A DNA stretch of 64,000 nucleotides from Flavobacterium aeripolare (lineage in GTDB: Bacteria > Bacteroidota > Bacteroidia > Flavobacteriales > Flavobacteriaceae), in the NCBI RefSeq assembly GCF_013294025.1, contig NZ_JABSNL010000009.1:1-64000 (forward strand), read 5' to 3'. Shown one piece after another: positions 25,250-34,104 of this stretch. A program made the position numbers and the translations under genes. The stretch's first letter is position 1, and the number at the start of each line of letters is the position of its first letter. Below the pieces are notes generated by a model that saw only the letters and a program-made list of their open reading frames with translations, ran no database searches and had not been told where the DNA came from.

Positions 25250-26614
25250 ATGTCTATTAAAACAACAAACCCCGCTACAAATAAGGTCGAAAAATCATTT
25301 GATGAAATGACCGATAAGCAAGTTGATAATGCTATTGAATTATCAAATAATACGTTTCAAGACTGGAAAAAGACAAGTTATAAAGAACGTGCTACACTAC
25401 TACATAAAGTAGCTGAATTAATGCGTGCTAAGAAAACTGAACTAGCTAAATTGATTACGCTAGAAATGGGTAAAGTTATCGCGCAATCAGAAGGAGAAAT
25501 TGATTTGAGTGCAAGTATATTAGATTACTATGCTGATAATGCCGAAAAATTCTTAGCAGATAAAGCATTAAGTCCTGAAGAAGGAAAAGCATTCGTAAGA
25601 AGTAGTCCTATAGGAGTATTATTTGGAGTAATGCCATGGAATTTTCCATTTTATCAGGTAGTAAGATTTGCAGCACCTAATATTATGGTAGGAAACACCA
25701 TTTTATTGAAACATGCTTCGATAGTACCACAATGTGCGATTGCAATAGATGACTTATTTAAAGAAGCAGGGGCTCCAGAAGGATTGTACACTAACTTAAT
25801 GATCTCTGGAAAAAGAAGTACAGCGCTTGTAGAAGACACAAGAATAAAAGGTGTTTCATTAACTGGTAGTGAAGGTGCTGGAGCAAGTATGGCCGAAGCT
25901 GCAGGTAAGAACTTGAAAAGATCAGTGTTAGAACTAGGTGGTAGTGATGCCTTCATTGTACTAGCAGATGCTGATATTGATAAAACAGTAGATTTGGCTA
26001 TTTTTGGACGTATGAACAACAATGGTCAAAGCTGTGTTGCTTCAAAACGATTTATCGCAGTTGAAGAAGTGGCAGATGAATTTTTAGAAAAATTTACTGC
26101 TAAAATTAAAGCTTTAAAAGTGGGTGACCCTATGGATCCAACTACAGATGTAGGACCATTAAGCAGCCAAGAAGCGCTAGATAATATATTAGATCAAGTG
26201 AAACGATTTGAAGCTGCTGGAGCAAAAGTTGTTACAGGAGGAAAAAGAGCATTAGACCAAGGAGCATATATGCAACCTACGCTATTGACAAACTTAAACA
26301 GAGAAGAAGAAACATTCAAAGAAGAATTATTTGGACCAATTGCTTCATTTTACAAAGTCAAAAACGAACAAGAAGCGATTGATTTAGCTAACGATTCTCC
26401 GTTTGGTTTAGGAGGTTCTATTTATACTAAAGACATTGAGAAAGCGATTAAAATTGCTGACCAAATCGACTCAGGAATGGTGTTTATAAACTCACCTACT
26501 TGGACGCAAGCTGATCTACCATTTGGTGGAACAAAAAGATCAGGTTATGGTAGAGAATTGTCAGAACAAGGAATACAAGAATTTGTAAATAAAAAATTAA
26601 TACGTGTAAGCTAG
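25250..26614 (+). CDS. Succinate-semialdehyde dehydrogenase (NAD(P)+)
   Basis: A 454-residue aldehyde dehydrogenase of the succinate-semialdehyde group (GabD/Sad). The catalytic Glu228 lies in LELGGSDAFIVL and the catalytic Cys262 in NNGQSCVASKRF; GVMPWNFPFYQVVR is the cofactor-binding start. The reaction oxidises succinate semialdehyde to succinate, linking GABA or similar degradation to the TCA cycle. Substrate preference is inferred from closeness to the short GabD-like subgroup. Monocistronic, closed by a terminator, and placed at the start of a stress-related block. Confidence 0.85.
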   Translation: MSIKTTNPATNKVEKSFDEMTDKQVDNAIELSNNTFQDWKKTSYKERATLLHKVAELMRAKKTELAKLITLEMGKVIAQSEGEIDLSASILDYYADNAEKFLADKALSPEEGKAFVRSSPIGVLFGVMPWNFPFYQVVRFAAPNIMVGNTILLKHASIVPQCAIAIDDLFKEAGAPEGLYTNLMISGKRSTALVEDTRIKGVSLTGSEGAGASMAEAAGKNLKRSVLELGGSDAFIVLADADIDKTVDLAIFGRMNNNGQSCVASKRFIAVEEVADEFLEKFTAKIKALKVGDPMDPTTDVGPLSSQEALDNILDQVKRFEAAGAKVVTGGKRALDQGAYMQPTLLTNLNREEETFKEELFGPIASFYKVKNEQEAIDLANDSPFGLGGSIYTKDIEKAIKIADQIDSGMVFINSPTWTQADLPFGGTKRSGYGRELSEQGIQEFVNKKLIRVS

Positions 26615-26652
26615 TTTGTAGGGTTACTAATTTGCATACTATTAATTACTAG

Positions 26653-26691
26653 AAAGAGCGGTGATTGTCTATTGACAGCTACCGCTCTTTT
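26653..26691 (+). terminator. Rho-independent terminator
   Basis: AAAGAGCGGT pairs with ACCGCTCTTT, followed by a short T run. Confidence 0.85.
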
Positions 26692-26731
26692 GCGTTTATA
26701 GAAGGGAGCAAATTCCATCTGTAAATACTGT

Positions 26732-26784
26732 AACTTTTGAAAACAATTGTGTAAATAGTTAGGCGTACTACTGCCCTATCTTTG
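26732..26784 (+). promoter_or_regulatory. Promoter with AACTTWTGA upstream box, copy 1
   Basis: AACTTTTGA at 26732, then ATTGTGTAA, then a perfect -7 box TATCTTTG at 26777-26784. The distance from the first A of the upstream box to the -7 box is 45 bp, the same as in the promoters at 32184 and 32797. Confidence 0.6.
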
Positions 26785-26831
26785 TAATGTAATTACTGCA
26801 GTGATAACATAAAAACTTAAACAAACCAGAG

Positions 26832-27026
26832 ATGAACTTAAAAAGAATATTCGGAGCCTTACTAACCCTTTTAGGAATAGCTGCTTTAATTTACACAGCA
26901 ATAGCTTTTACTAATGGTTCTAGCGAAGGACAAGATATCAAAACAATTGTTGTTTACGGTATTTTAGGTTTGGTCTTTTTCAGTTCAGGAATTAGCTTAG
27001 TCAAAGCCACAAAGGATGAATCTTAA
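26832..27026 (+). CDS. Small membrane protein, two helices
   Basis: Unrecognised 64-residue protein with two hydrophobic helices (about 6-27, ALLTLLGIAALIYTAIAF, and 40-58, IVVYGILGLVFFSSGISLV) joined by a short polar loop. Probably in the inner membrane. It heads a series of small membrane proteins and Dps, and its promoter carries the shared upstream box, which points to stress-induced expression. No catalytic motif. Confidence 0.7.
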   Translation: MNLKRIFGALLTLLGIAALIYTAIAFTNGSSEGQDIKTIVVYGILGLVFFSSGISLVKATKDES

Positions 27027-27124
27027 GATGCATCAGTAATCAAATAACCACAACCGTTGTGAATTGCTTTTTAATTTTCGAAAATAAAAAAGATTGAAGA
27101 TTCGCAACTCAATATATTATAAAG

Positions 27125-27340
27125 ATGAAATTAAGATCAATAGGAATAGTAGTAATAGTTATAGGAGCAATAATGGTGTTCTACACTGGATTTAACTTTG
27201 TAACTAAAAAGAAAGTTGTAGATATTGGTCCGATCGAAATCAACAAAGAGGAAAATCATCCTGTACAATGGTCCCCTATTGTAGGAGTGACACTGTTAGT
27301 AGGAGGCATCCTATTAGTAATCGCAGATAAAAGAAAATAA
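27125..27340 (+). CDS. Small membrane protein, two helices
   Basis: 71-residue membrane protein with helices at about 5-25 (IGIVVIVIGAIMVFYTGF) and 48-67 (WSPIVGVTLLVGGILLVI) and a charged loop between. The topology resembles the neighbour at 26832 and many small stress-associated membrane proteins of flavobacteria; no family can be named. It lies 98 bases after that neighbour and 39 bases before dps, so all three may be on one transcript. Confidence 0.7.
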   Translation: MKLRSIGIVVIVIGAIMVFYTGFNFVTKKKVVDIGPIEINKEENHPVQWSPIVGVTLLVGGILLVIADKRK

Positions 27341-27379
27341 ACGATAATAGCATAAATAATTATATAAAAAACAAATATT

Positions 27380-27853
27380 ATGAAACCACATATTGGAATT
27401 ACAGATAAAAAATTAGAAAGTAGCATTACATTATTATCAGCAGTATTAGCAGATGCAGTAACGCTATATACAAAAACAAGAAAATTTCACTGGAATGTTT
27501 CTGGAGAGAGTTTTATGGAAATTCACAAATTGTTTGAAAACCAATACAAACAATTAGAGGTGAACATTGACGAAATAGCAGAACGCATCAATAAACTGGG
27601 CGGAAAAACTATTGGAACAATGAAAGAATTCACAGATCTAACAAGATTAAAAGAATCTCCAGATGTGTATCCATCTCAAAAAGATATGATCAAAGAATTA
27701 CTGGGAGATCATGAAACAGTAATCCAACAGTTAAGAAAAGATATTGATACTGCTGAAGAAGAAAATAACGATGTAGGTACTGCAGATTTCTTAACATCAT
27801 TATTATTAGGACACGAAACAATCGCTTGGATCTTAAGAAGATACTTAAGCTAG
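27380..27853 (+). CDS. dps: Dps family DNA-protection ferritin
   Basis: A 157-residue Dps-type ferritin. It assembles into a dodecamer that oxidises and stores iron with peroxide as oxidant, protecting DNA in starvation. The inter-subunit ferroxidase ligands appear with the right spacing: His37 (KFHWNVSG), His49, Asp64 and Glu68 (NIDEIAERI). Length is normal and there is no export signal. It sits 39 bases after a small membrane protein and ends with a terminator, inside a block with other stress-type genes. Confidence 0.92.
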   Translation: MKPHIGITDKKLESSITLLSAVLADAVTLYTKTRKFHWNVSGESFMEIHKLFENQYKQLEVNIDEIAERINKLGGKTIGTMKEFTDLTRLKESPDVYPSQKDMIKELLGDHETVIQQLRKDIDTAEEENNDVGTADFLTSLLLGHETIAWILRRYLS

Positions 27854-27926
27854 GAAGAATAGTAGTTTGTTTAGAGTCTCATAGCCTCTAGATGATTATT
27901 ATATAAATTGGTTTTTTGGTTTGAAC

Positions 27927-27958
27927 AAGGGTTGTCTTTATATAAGGCAGCCCTTTTT
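27927..27958 (+). terminator. Rho-independent terminator
   Basis: AAGGGTTGTC and GGCAGCCCTT form a stem with G-T pairs, followed by TTT; it ends the dps transcript. Confidence 0.8.
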
Positions 27959-28098
27959 CTATGGTTATTTATATGCAAATACCATAAGATATTCATGCTG
28001 AAACGTAAAGTACTTAAGTAATAAATTCAGAAATTTACAGTGCTATATAGTGTATCTAATAATGCTGTATAGAGAAGTTTAACCTTAACAATACCATT

Positions 28099-29022
28099 AT
28101 GAGTTTTCAATTAAAACATACCTTTGAATTATTAAAAACTACTTTTAAGAGTTGGAACGATAAAGATCCATTTAGACAAAGTGCCGTAATCGCTTATTAT
28201 GCCATCTTTAGCATTCCTGGTTTACTAGTTCTTATCATTACAGTTGCAGGATATTTTTATGGAACAAGCAACGTTAACGATAATATCATGGGGCAAATAT
28301 CTGATACGATAGGTGCAGATGCTGCGCTGCAGGTAAGCAATATGCTAGAAAAATCGACTGCCGAAAAGTCTACTGTATGGGGAAGTATTATTGGTATTGC
28401 TGTTTTATTATTTGGTTCTACCGCTGTATTTGTCGAATTGCAAAAAACCTTCAACCAAATTTGGAAAGTAGAACTCAAAGTACAAAAAGAGGGGATTATG
28501 GCACTTGTAAAGGCAAGACTTTTTTCTTTTGGATTAATTGTAGCAATTGCTTTCCTACTAACGATATCATTGGTGATTTCGACATTAATATCATCAATGG
28601 GAACTTGGTTAAAAGTGTATACCCATGATTCTACAATCATTTTATACAACATCATCAACTTTGTGTTTTCTTTAGCCATCATATCAGTACTTTTTGGGTT
28701 GATGTTTAAAATACTACCGGATGCAAAAATCAAGTGGAAGCACGTATGGATGGGTGGTATTGTAACAGGATTATTATTCACAATAGGAAAAACATTATTA
28801 GCATACTACTTTAGCACGTCAGATCCAGGCTCAATTTATGGAGTAGCAGGATCATTAATCTTGATTTTACTGTGGGTATCTTATTCATCGATGATATTGT
28901 TCTTTGGAGCTGAATTTACAGCAACCTATGCTCGCAAATATTCTGGAGACATAGAACCTACAGCTATTGCAGTAGCATCAAAAGAAGATAGGTTGGCTAC
29001 AATAGAAGACGTTTCAAAATAA
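28099..29022 (+). CDS. YihY/BrkB-family membrane protein
   Basis: 307-residue inner-membrane protein with about six membrane helices. Family marks are SAVIAYYAIFSIPGLLVL near residue 29, a helix with VWGSIIGIAVLLFGSTAVF, and the late GSIYGVAGSLILILLWVSYSS. YihY proteins were once called ribonuclease BN in error; real function is not settled, with roles in virulence or stress tolerance suggested. The last 25 residues form a polar cytoplasmic tail. Monocistronic between dps and the DUF2383 gene. Confidence 0.88.
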   Translation: MSFQLKHTFELLKTTFKSWNDKDPFRQSAVIAYYAIFSIPGLLVLIITVAGYFYGTSNVNDNIMGQISDTIGADAALQVSNMLEKSTAEKSTVWGSIIGIAVLLFGSTAVFVELQKTFNQIWKVELKVQKEGIMALVKARLFSFGLIVAIAFLLTISLVISTLISSMGTWLKVYTHDSTIILYNIINFVFSLAIISVLFGLMFKILPDAKIKWKHVWMGGIVTGLLFTIGKTLLAYYFSTSDPGSIYGVAGSLILILLWVSYSSMILFFGAEFTATYARKYSGDIEPTAIAVASKEDRLATIEDVSK

Positions 29023-29239
29023 CCAACACCATACTATAATAGCATTTATATTCCCTTTTTTGAGGAGATTAATCCTAAAAATCTCATTAAAAACGTTCTT
29101 TGCTGTTTTCATAATATTAGTATAAATGTATGTTAATATTATAATCTAATCGTAAAGTATTGAAACAAAAAACAACTGCTTCTGCGCGACCTTTACATCG
29201 TGATACAAGTTAAATTATTAACTCAAAAACAGAACAAAG

Positions 29240-29689
29240 ATGAACACAGAATCGGCTATAAAAGTATTAAACTCATTTATCATTATTAACAATGATAGAA
29301 TCGAAAGATATAAAGTTGCAGCACAAGATATAGAAAACTATAGTTTAAAAAGTGCTTTCCAGAATTTTCAAAAAACGAGTCAAAAGTGCAACGCAGAATT
29401 AAGCAATGAGATCATCAAACTAGGTGGAACTCCATTAAGCACTGAAAGCAGCTTCAATACATTTGGAAAAATATGGTTGGCTATAAAGAATAACTTTATT
29501 TATAAAGACCTTAAAAAATTAATCACTAGTATCGAGTTTAGCGAGAATGAGGTAATGCAAAGGTATTACAACACCATTGATAGTAACCGTGAAGATTTAA
29601 GTGACAACCAGCAATTGATGTTGAGCGAACAATACTTTTCTATCAATACAGAGCACTACGAGATTAAATCACTTAAATCGTTACTATAG
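29240..29689 (+). CDS. DUF2383 (PA2169-type) four-helix-bundle protein
   Basis: 149-residue all-helical protein of the PA2169/DUF2383 ferritin-like group. Helix 1 is AIKVLNSFIIINNDRIERY, followed by KSAFQNFQKTSQKCNAELSNEI with the G-G-T-P turn, and a last helix with YFSINTEHYEIKSLK. Members resemble ferritins but usually lack a full metal site, and their role is unknown; they are common in stress-related gene sets. Cytosolic. Located between YihY and the Mla-type transporter. Confidence 0.82.
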   Translation: MNTESAIKVLNSFIIINNDRIERYKVAAQDIENYSLKSAFQNFQKTSQKCNAELSNEIIKLGGTPLSTESSFNTFGKIWLAIKNNFIYKDLKKLITSIEFSENEVMQRYYNTIDSNREDLSDNQQLMLSEQYFSINTEHYEIKSLKSLL

Positions 29690-29773
29690 TCACTAGAGCT
29701 AGTCTTCTTTAAAAAGATTCGGTTTTAGTAGATTAGAAAATCCTACTTAATATTCATTTTAAATCACCATGCT

Positions 29774-30532
29774 TTGACTTCAGCTATAAAAAATTATTTT
29801 AACGATGTTGGTGACTTATCAGTATTCATCATCAGGTTTTTTAAGGAGTTATTTGTACCTCGATACGAATTCAAGGAATTTCTTAAACAGTGCTACAAAA
29901 TAGGGTACAAATCGATCCCACTAGTAGCAATAACTGGATTTATAATGGGACTGGTACTAACCTTACAATCCCGCCCTACTCTAGTTAGTTTTGGAGCTGA
30001 ATCTTGGTTACCAGGAATGGTTGCATTATCGCTAATAAGAGAAATTGCACCTGTAATTACCGCCCTTATTTGTGCTGGTAAAATAGCATCGGGTATTGGG
30101 GCTGAGCTGGGATCTATGAAAGTTACCGAACAAATTGACGCCATGGAAGTAGCGGCAATTAATCCCTTTAAATACCTAGTTGTAACCCGTGTACTCGCAA
30201 CCACCTTAATGGTTCCTTTACTAGTGGTACTAGCTGACGTGATTGGTGTTTTTGGTGGTTATATGGGTGTAAACATACATGGAGATATGTCGCTATACTT
30301 GTACATAACTAAAGTATTTGACATACTAACTTTCTCTGATTTACTGCCGGCTACGGTTAAAACATTCTTCTTTGGTTTCTTCATAGGAATTATAGGTTGC
30401 TACAAAGGTTTTAATGCAAACAGTGGAACCGAGAGTGTGGGAGTCGCAGCTAACTCTGCAGTTGTAACCGCTTCTTTGAGTATTTTTTTAATAGACATGT
30501 TTGCGGTACAATTAACTGATTTATTATTTTAA
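29774..30532 (+). CDS. MlaE-type ABC transporter permease
   Basis: 252-residue inner-membrane permease of the MlaE family, which moves phospholipids between inner and outer membranes. Features are the amphipathic N-terminal helix, AITGFIMGLVLTLQSRP, the conserved GLVL..E region with LIREIAPVITALICAGK and GSMKVTEQIDAMEVAAINPF, and a C-terminal helix. The start is TTG at 29774, since the nearby ATG at 29769 runs into a stop after two codons. The ATPase gene starts 1 base after its stop, so they form one operon with the MCE protein. Confidence 0.9.
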   Translation: MTSAIKNYFNDVGDLSVFIIRFFKELFVPRYEFKEFLKQCYKIGYKSIPLVAITGFIMGLVLTLQSRPTLVSFGAESWLPGMVALSLIREIAPVITALICAGKIASGIGAELGSMKVTEQIDAMEVAAINPFKYLVVTRVLATTLMVPLLVVLADVIGVFGGYMGVNIHGDMSLYLYITKVFDILTFSDLLPATVKTFFFGFFIGIIGCYKGFNANSGTESVGVAANSAVVTASLSIFLIDMFAVQLTDLLF

Positions 30533-30533
30533 T

Positions 30534-31289
30534 ATGGAAACAAATCAAACAGCTACTAGAACTCCGGTAATCGAAATAAACAATTTACACAAGACCTTTG
30601 GCGCAGATAATCATGTTTTAAAAGGGATTACGCTTAAATTAAATAAAGGTGAAGATCTCGTAGTATTAGGAAAATCAGGTACTGGAAAATCAATCACTAT
30701 TAAATGTATTGTAGGATTGATTAAAGGAGATGAAGGAGAGATCAAAGTTTTAGGACAAGATATTATGAATCTTGACACAAAGGAGCTCAATAAAATTAGA
30801 GTTAAAGTAGGATTCTTGTTTCAAAGCGCTGCACTTTACGATTCGATGTCAGTGAGAGAAAATCTAGACTTTACATTACGCCGCCATAACACGGCTATTT
30901 CTAGCGAAGAGATCACCTCAGAAATTGAAGACGTTCTAGAAAGTGTGGGATTAGCAGAAGCAATAGATAAAATGCCTTCGGAGTTATCTGGTGGAATGAG
31001 AAAAAGAATTGGTTTAGCCAGAACGTTAATCTTGAAACCGGAAATCATATTGTATGACGAACCCACAACTGGATTAGATACGGTGACTTCTAAGGAGATT
31101 AGTCAGTTGATTTTGAGTATTCAAAAGAAACGCAAAACATCTTCGATAATTATTACGCACGATATGGCTTGCGCCAAAATGACTGCTGACCGAATCATCA
31201 TACTCAAAGAAGGTGTTGTTTATACTGAAGGAACTTACGAAGAATTAGAAAAAAGTGAAGATGAATGGATTCGTTCATTTTTTATATAA
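30534..31289 (+). CDS. MlaF-type ABC transporter ATPase
   Basis: 251-residue ATPase of the Mla lipid transporter. Walker A is GKSGTGKS (residues 46-53), the signature is LSGGMRKR, and Walker B is IILYDEPTTGLD, followed by the H-loop IIITHD. The LSGGMRKR form is typical of the Mla/Ttg2A group. It powers the permease just upstream and works with the MCE protein 21 bases downstream. No MlaB (STAS) or MlaC partner is in the window. Confidence 0.92.
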   Translation: METNQTATRTPVIEINNLHKTFGADNHVLKGITLKLNKGEDLVVLGKSGTGKSITIKCIVGLIKGDEGEIKVLGQDIMNLDTKELNKIRVKVGFLFQSAALYDSMSVRENLDFTLRRHNTAISSEEITSEIEDVLESVGLAEAIDKMPSELSGGMRKRIGLARTLILKPEIILYDEPTTGLDTVTSKEISQLILSIQKKRKTSSIIITHDMACAKMTADRIIILKEGVVYTEGTYEELEKSEDEWIRSFFI

Positions 31290-31310
31290 AACATATTAAA
31301 TAAAGTAATC

Positions 31311-32057
31311 ATGAATACCCAATCAAACAATACCTGGAAGTTAGGCGCATTTGTAGTAGGAGCACTACTTGTTTTTGCAGCAACTATTTTCTTTATTGGA
31401 AAACAGCAAAACCTTTTTGGAGATAGCATTAGAATACAAGCCAATTTTAAAAATGTTAGCGGATTGATAGTAGGAAATAATGTTAGATTTTCTGGTATAA
31501 CTGTTGGAACTGTTGATGAAGTGCAATTAGTTTCAGATTCAACTGTTGTGGTAGTAATGTCAATTAAAAAAGAAGTGCAAAAATTTATTAAAACAGATGC
31601 TAAGGCGAGCATAGGATCTGATGGGTTAATGGGTGATAAAGTATTGACTATTTCTCCAGGAACACATTCGAATAAAATGATAGCCGAAAATGGAAGAATA
31701 GGTTCTGTTGCAGCTGTAGAGATGGACGAAATCATGCAAAGTGCAAAAACTACTATGGAAAATGCTAGTGTAATAACTGATGAATTAGCGCAGTTTAGCT
31801 ACGATATGAATAACGGTAAAGGAGCACTGTCTAAATTATTGACTGATGAATCCTTTGCCAATAGCTTAGACAAAACCATGGATAACTTACAAGAAGGAAC
31901 TAAAGGACTTAGCGAGAACATGGAGGCTGCCAAACACAATTTCCTTTTAAGAGGGTATTTTAAAAAGAAAGAAAAGGCAAAAGAGAAGAAGAAAGAAGAG
32001 GCAGAAAAAGCTAGAGGAGAAGCTGCTAAAGAGCAAGCTAAAAAAGATAAAAAATAA
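31311..32057 (+). CDS. MlaD-type MCE-domain protein
   Basis: 248-residue protein with one N-terminal membrane helix (about 12-29, GAFVVGALLVFAATIFFIG) and an MCE domain at about residues 38-117 (QANFKNVSGLIVGNNVRFSGITVG). The MCE hexamer forms the periplasmic channel through which lipids pass to or from the outer membrane. The C-terminal 40 residues are Lys, Glu and Ala rich and probably a charged coiled coil. It ends the three-gene Mla-type operon and is followed by a terminator. Confidence 0.9.
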   Translation: MNTQSNNTWKLGAFVVGALLVFAATIFFIGKQQNLFGDSIRIQANFKNVSGLIVGNNVRFSGITVGTVDEVQLVSDSTVVVVMSIKKEVQKFIKTDAKASIGSDGLMGDKVLTISPGTHSNKMIAENGRIGSVAAVEMDEIMQSAKTTMENASVITDELAQFSYDMNNGKGALSKLLTDESFANSLDKTMDNLQEGTKGLSENMEAAKHNFLLRGYFKKKEKAKEKKKEEAEKARGEAAKEQAKKDKK

Positions 32058-32074
32058 AGAGCACCAAATTATAC

Positions 32075-32109
32075 AAAAGCCTCTTGCCGTAATGGTGAGA
32101 GGCTTTTTT
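32075..32109 (+). terminator. Rho-independent terminator
   Basis: AAAAGCCTCT and AGAGGCTTTTTT form a clear stem and T tail after the MCE gene. Confidence 0.9.
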
Positions 32110-32183
32110 GCGTAAGGACTCTTTCATAAAGTGTATTAGCATTTACTTAAACTTCATCTTTATGTATAACATGTAAATACCGC

Positions 32184-32236
32184 AACTTATGATGGTATTA
32201 CTGTAACACAATAAACGTTAAAGCTGCTGATATTTG
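32184..32236 (+). promoter_or_regulatory. Promoter with AACTTWTGA upstream box, copy 2
   Basis: AACTTATGA at 32184, TGTAACACAA from 32202, and GATATTTG at 32229-32236 (7 of 8 to TAnnTTTG), with 45 bp from box to box. The leader TTTGTAATAACAAAACGA at 32233-32250 occurs again exactly before the ECF sigma gene at 62347. Confidence 0.55.
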
Positions 32237-32272
32237 TAATAACAAAACGATTACAAATTTAGAGTACCAATT

Positions 32273-32713
32273 ATGAAAAAATCAATCTACACACTAGCCA
32301 CTGCCCTATTAATTGGGACAACTTTGATTTCGTGTAAAGAAAACACCGAAAATAAAGGCGACGATGTTGAAGTAATTACTAATGATGATGGTAATTCTTT
32401 AATGGTCAAAAATGCAACTCAAAATAAAGAATGGGAAGCATTTAAAGTTAGCACAGATAGCATTATCAATGAAAACGACATGCGTATTGCTGAGCTTAAA
32501 GTAAAAATGAAGAATACTGGTAAAGCAATGGATTCTACTTATGAAAATAAGATTGCTCAGTTGCAAGAACGCAATGCAGCAATGAAAGTGAAAATTCAGA
32601 ATTATAAAGACGACAATAGTCAGAACTGGGATTCTTTCAAAACAGAATTCAATCATGACATGAGCCAATTAGGGAATGCTCTAGAAGATTTGACTGTTGA
32701 CAATGAAAAATAG
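32273..32713 (+). CDS. Coiled-coil lipoprotein (sll1863-like)
   Basis: 146-residue lipoprotein with signal peptide and lipobox Cys21 (TTLISC). After an acidic linker, most of the mature chain is helical coiled coil (NKEWEAFKVSTDSIINENDMRIAELKV is its start, with heptad-like leucines, and the closing NWDSFKTEFNHDMSQLGNAL). It resembles sll1863-type stress proteins as named in flavobacterial annotations. Probably faces the periplasm from the outer membrane. Its promoter belongs to the AACTTWTGA group. Confidence 0.72.
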   Translation: MKKSIYTLATALLIGTTLISCKENTENKGDDVEVITNDDGNSLMVKNATQNKEWEAFKVSTDSIINENDMRIAELKVKMKNTGKAMDSTYENKIAQLQERNAAMKVKIQNYKDDNSQNWDSFKTEFNHDMSQLGNALEDLTVDNEK

Positions 32714-32796
32714 GAATTTCAGGATGTATGTATTTGACTTCACTATTGAAAAAGACTTCTTATTAGTAGTTTTTTATTCGAAAATGTAAATCCCAT

Positions 32797-32849
32797 AACT
32801 TTTGAATAAAGTTGTATAACACAAGCCTTCACAAAGATCACGACCTTTG
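32797..32849 (+). promoter_or_regulatory. Promoter with AACTTWTGA upstream box, copy 3
   Basis: AACTTTTGA at 32797, GTTGTATAACACAA from 32811, and GACCTTTG at 32842-32849 (7 of 8 to TAnnTTTG). The 45 bp spacing equals that of copies 1 and 2, and 19 of the first 24 bases match copy 1. Confidence 0.6.
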
Positions 32850-32888
32850 AAATATCAAAAACAAACAAAAACAAACAAATTTAACAAA

Positions 32889-33536
32889 ATGAAAAAATCA
32901 AGAAAAATAGCTATGGCTAGCTTCGCATTAAGCTGCATCGCATTCACTAATGTTCAAGCACAAGACGGAATAAAAAAACAACCTACTTTTGGAATTAAAG
33001 GGGGGATGAATTTTTCAACTCTTTTTAGCGATAACGACGCAAATGAGGAAAATATGTTAACTGGATTTAATGCTGGTTTATTTGCAAAATTCCCTATTTC
33101 TGAACGTGTGGCTATTCAACCAGAGGTATACTACACGACTAAAGGATCAAAATTAACTTATGACGGTTTAGTAGATGGTGAATCTAAGTTTAAATTAAAC
33201 TATATCGAAGTACCTGTACTTGCAGTAATCAACATAACTGATCATTTCAATGTACACGCTGGACCTTATGCAGCCTATATGGTAAGCGGAAAAGTAAGTA
33301 ATGATTCTAACATAGGATCTTCTAGCTTTGATTTAGACACAAACGACTTTAAAAGATTTGAAGCAGGAATTGCTGCAGGTGTTGGAGTTGACTTAGAAGT
33401 ATTGAGCTTTGGTGTTCGTTACAACTACGGATTGACAAAAGTAGGAAAAGAGAGATCATTTGGTGGTACTACTGTAACGCTTCCAGATGCGAAGAATGGT
33501 ACTATTAATGCTTATGTTGGATTTGCATTAAACTAA
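32889..33536 (+). CDS. Outer-membrane beta-barrel protein (PorT/porin-like)
   Basis: 215-residue barrel protein of the small OmpA-like/PorT-like type seen throughout Bacteroidota. The ATG at 32889 opens a good signal peptide (MKKSRKIAMASFALSCIAF ending VQAQ), so the longer frame from the TTG at 32847, which overlaps the -7 box, is rejected. Strands are visible as GIKGGMNFSTLF, GLFAKFPISERVAIQPEVYY and the last INAYVGFALN. Eight strands are expected. It may be a stress-regulated porin. Its promoter carries the shared box, and small membrane-protein genes follow on the same strand. Confidence 0.8.
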   Translation: MKKSRKIAMASFALSCIAFTNVQAQDGIKKQPTFGIKGGMNFSTLFSDNDANEENMLTGFNAGLFAKFPISERVAIQPEVYYTTKGSKLTYDGLVDGESKFKLNYIEVPVLAVINITDHFNVHAGPYAAYMVSGKVSNDSNIGSSSFDLDTNDFKRFEAGIAAGVGVDLEVLSFGVRYNYGLTKVGKERSFGGTTVTLPDAKNGTINAYVGFALN

Positions 33537-33588
33537 ATCAAACCATACAACAACTAACTGATACAGTAATAAATAAAACACAGAAATT

Positions 33589-33741
33589 ATGAGTAACTTA
33601 CTATATACATTAGCAGTAATCTTAATCATTTTTTGGGCAATTGGATTCTTTGCGTACAGTGCAGGAGCAATTATTCACATACTATTAGTGATTGCAATTA
33701 TAGCAATTCTATTACGATTAATACAAGGAAGAAGTCTGTAA
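33589..33741 (+). CDS. lmo0937-type small membrane protein
   Basis: A 50-residue reading frame that is easily overlooked because of its size. It reads MSNLLYTLAVILIIFWAIGF and continues with a second helix (GAIIHILLVIAIIAILLRLI), ending GRSL. This matches the lmo0937/DUF5670 family of two-helix membrane proteins, which in flavobacteria often neighbour YtxH genes. Function unknown, likely envelope stress. Followed 46 bases later by ytxH-type gene. Confidence 0.85.
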   Translation: MSNLLYTLAVILIIFWAIGFFAYSAGAIIHILLVIAIIAILLRLIQGRSL

Positions 33742-33787
33742 ACAGGCAATAACGAATAAAAACAAGTAACAATTAAATAACAATATT

Positions 33788-34084
33788 ATGAAAACAGATA
33801 AAGTATTATTAGGAGTTTTAGGTGGATTAGCTGCAGGAGCAATTTTAGGTATTCTATATGCACCAGAAAAAGGAAACAAAACAAGAGGTAAAATCAAAGA
33901 CAAAAGCGTTGATTATGCTGACAACCTTAAAGAGAAATTTGATACAGCCTTAGACACTATTTCTAAAAAGTTTGATGATTTAAAGTCAGAAACTAAAACA
34001 GCTTATGCTGAAGGAAAAGAAAAAGTTAAAGATGCAGCTAAAGAAGTTGAAAACGAAACAGAGCGTTACAAAGCGCAAGTATAA
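33788..34084 (+). CDS. YtxH-domain protein
   Basis: 98-residue protein with an N-terminal membrane helix rich in Gly and Ala (LLGVLGGLAAGAILGILYAPEKG, the YtxH hallmark) followed by a charged helical tail (KSVDYADNLKEKF, then AKEVENETERY). YtxH proteins are general-stress proteins in Bacillus and are of unknown action. Here it is part of a run of co-directed small genes between the barrel protein and a lipoprotein. Confidence 0.88.
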   Translation: MKTDKVLLGVLGGLAAGAILGILYAPEKGNKTRGKIKDKSVDYADNLKEKFDTALDTISKKFDDLKSETKTAYAEGKEKVKDAAKEVENETERYKAQV

Positions 34085-34104
34085 TTTGCATAAAAAATTG
34101 AATT

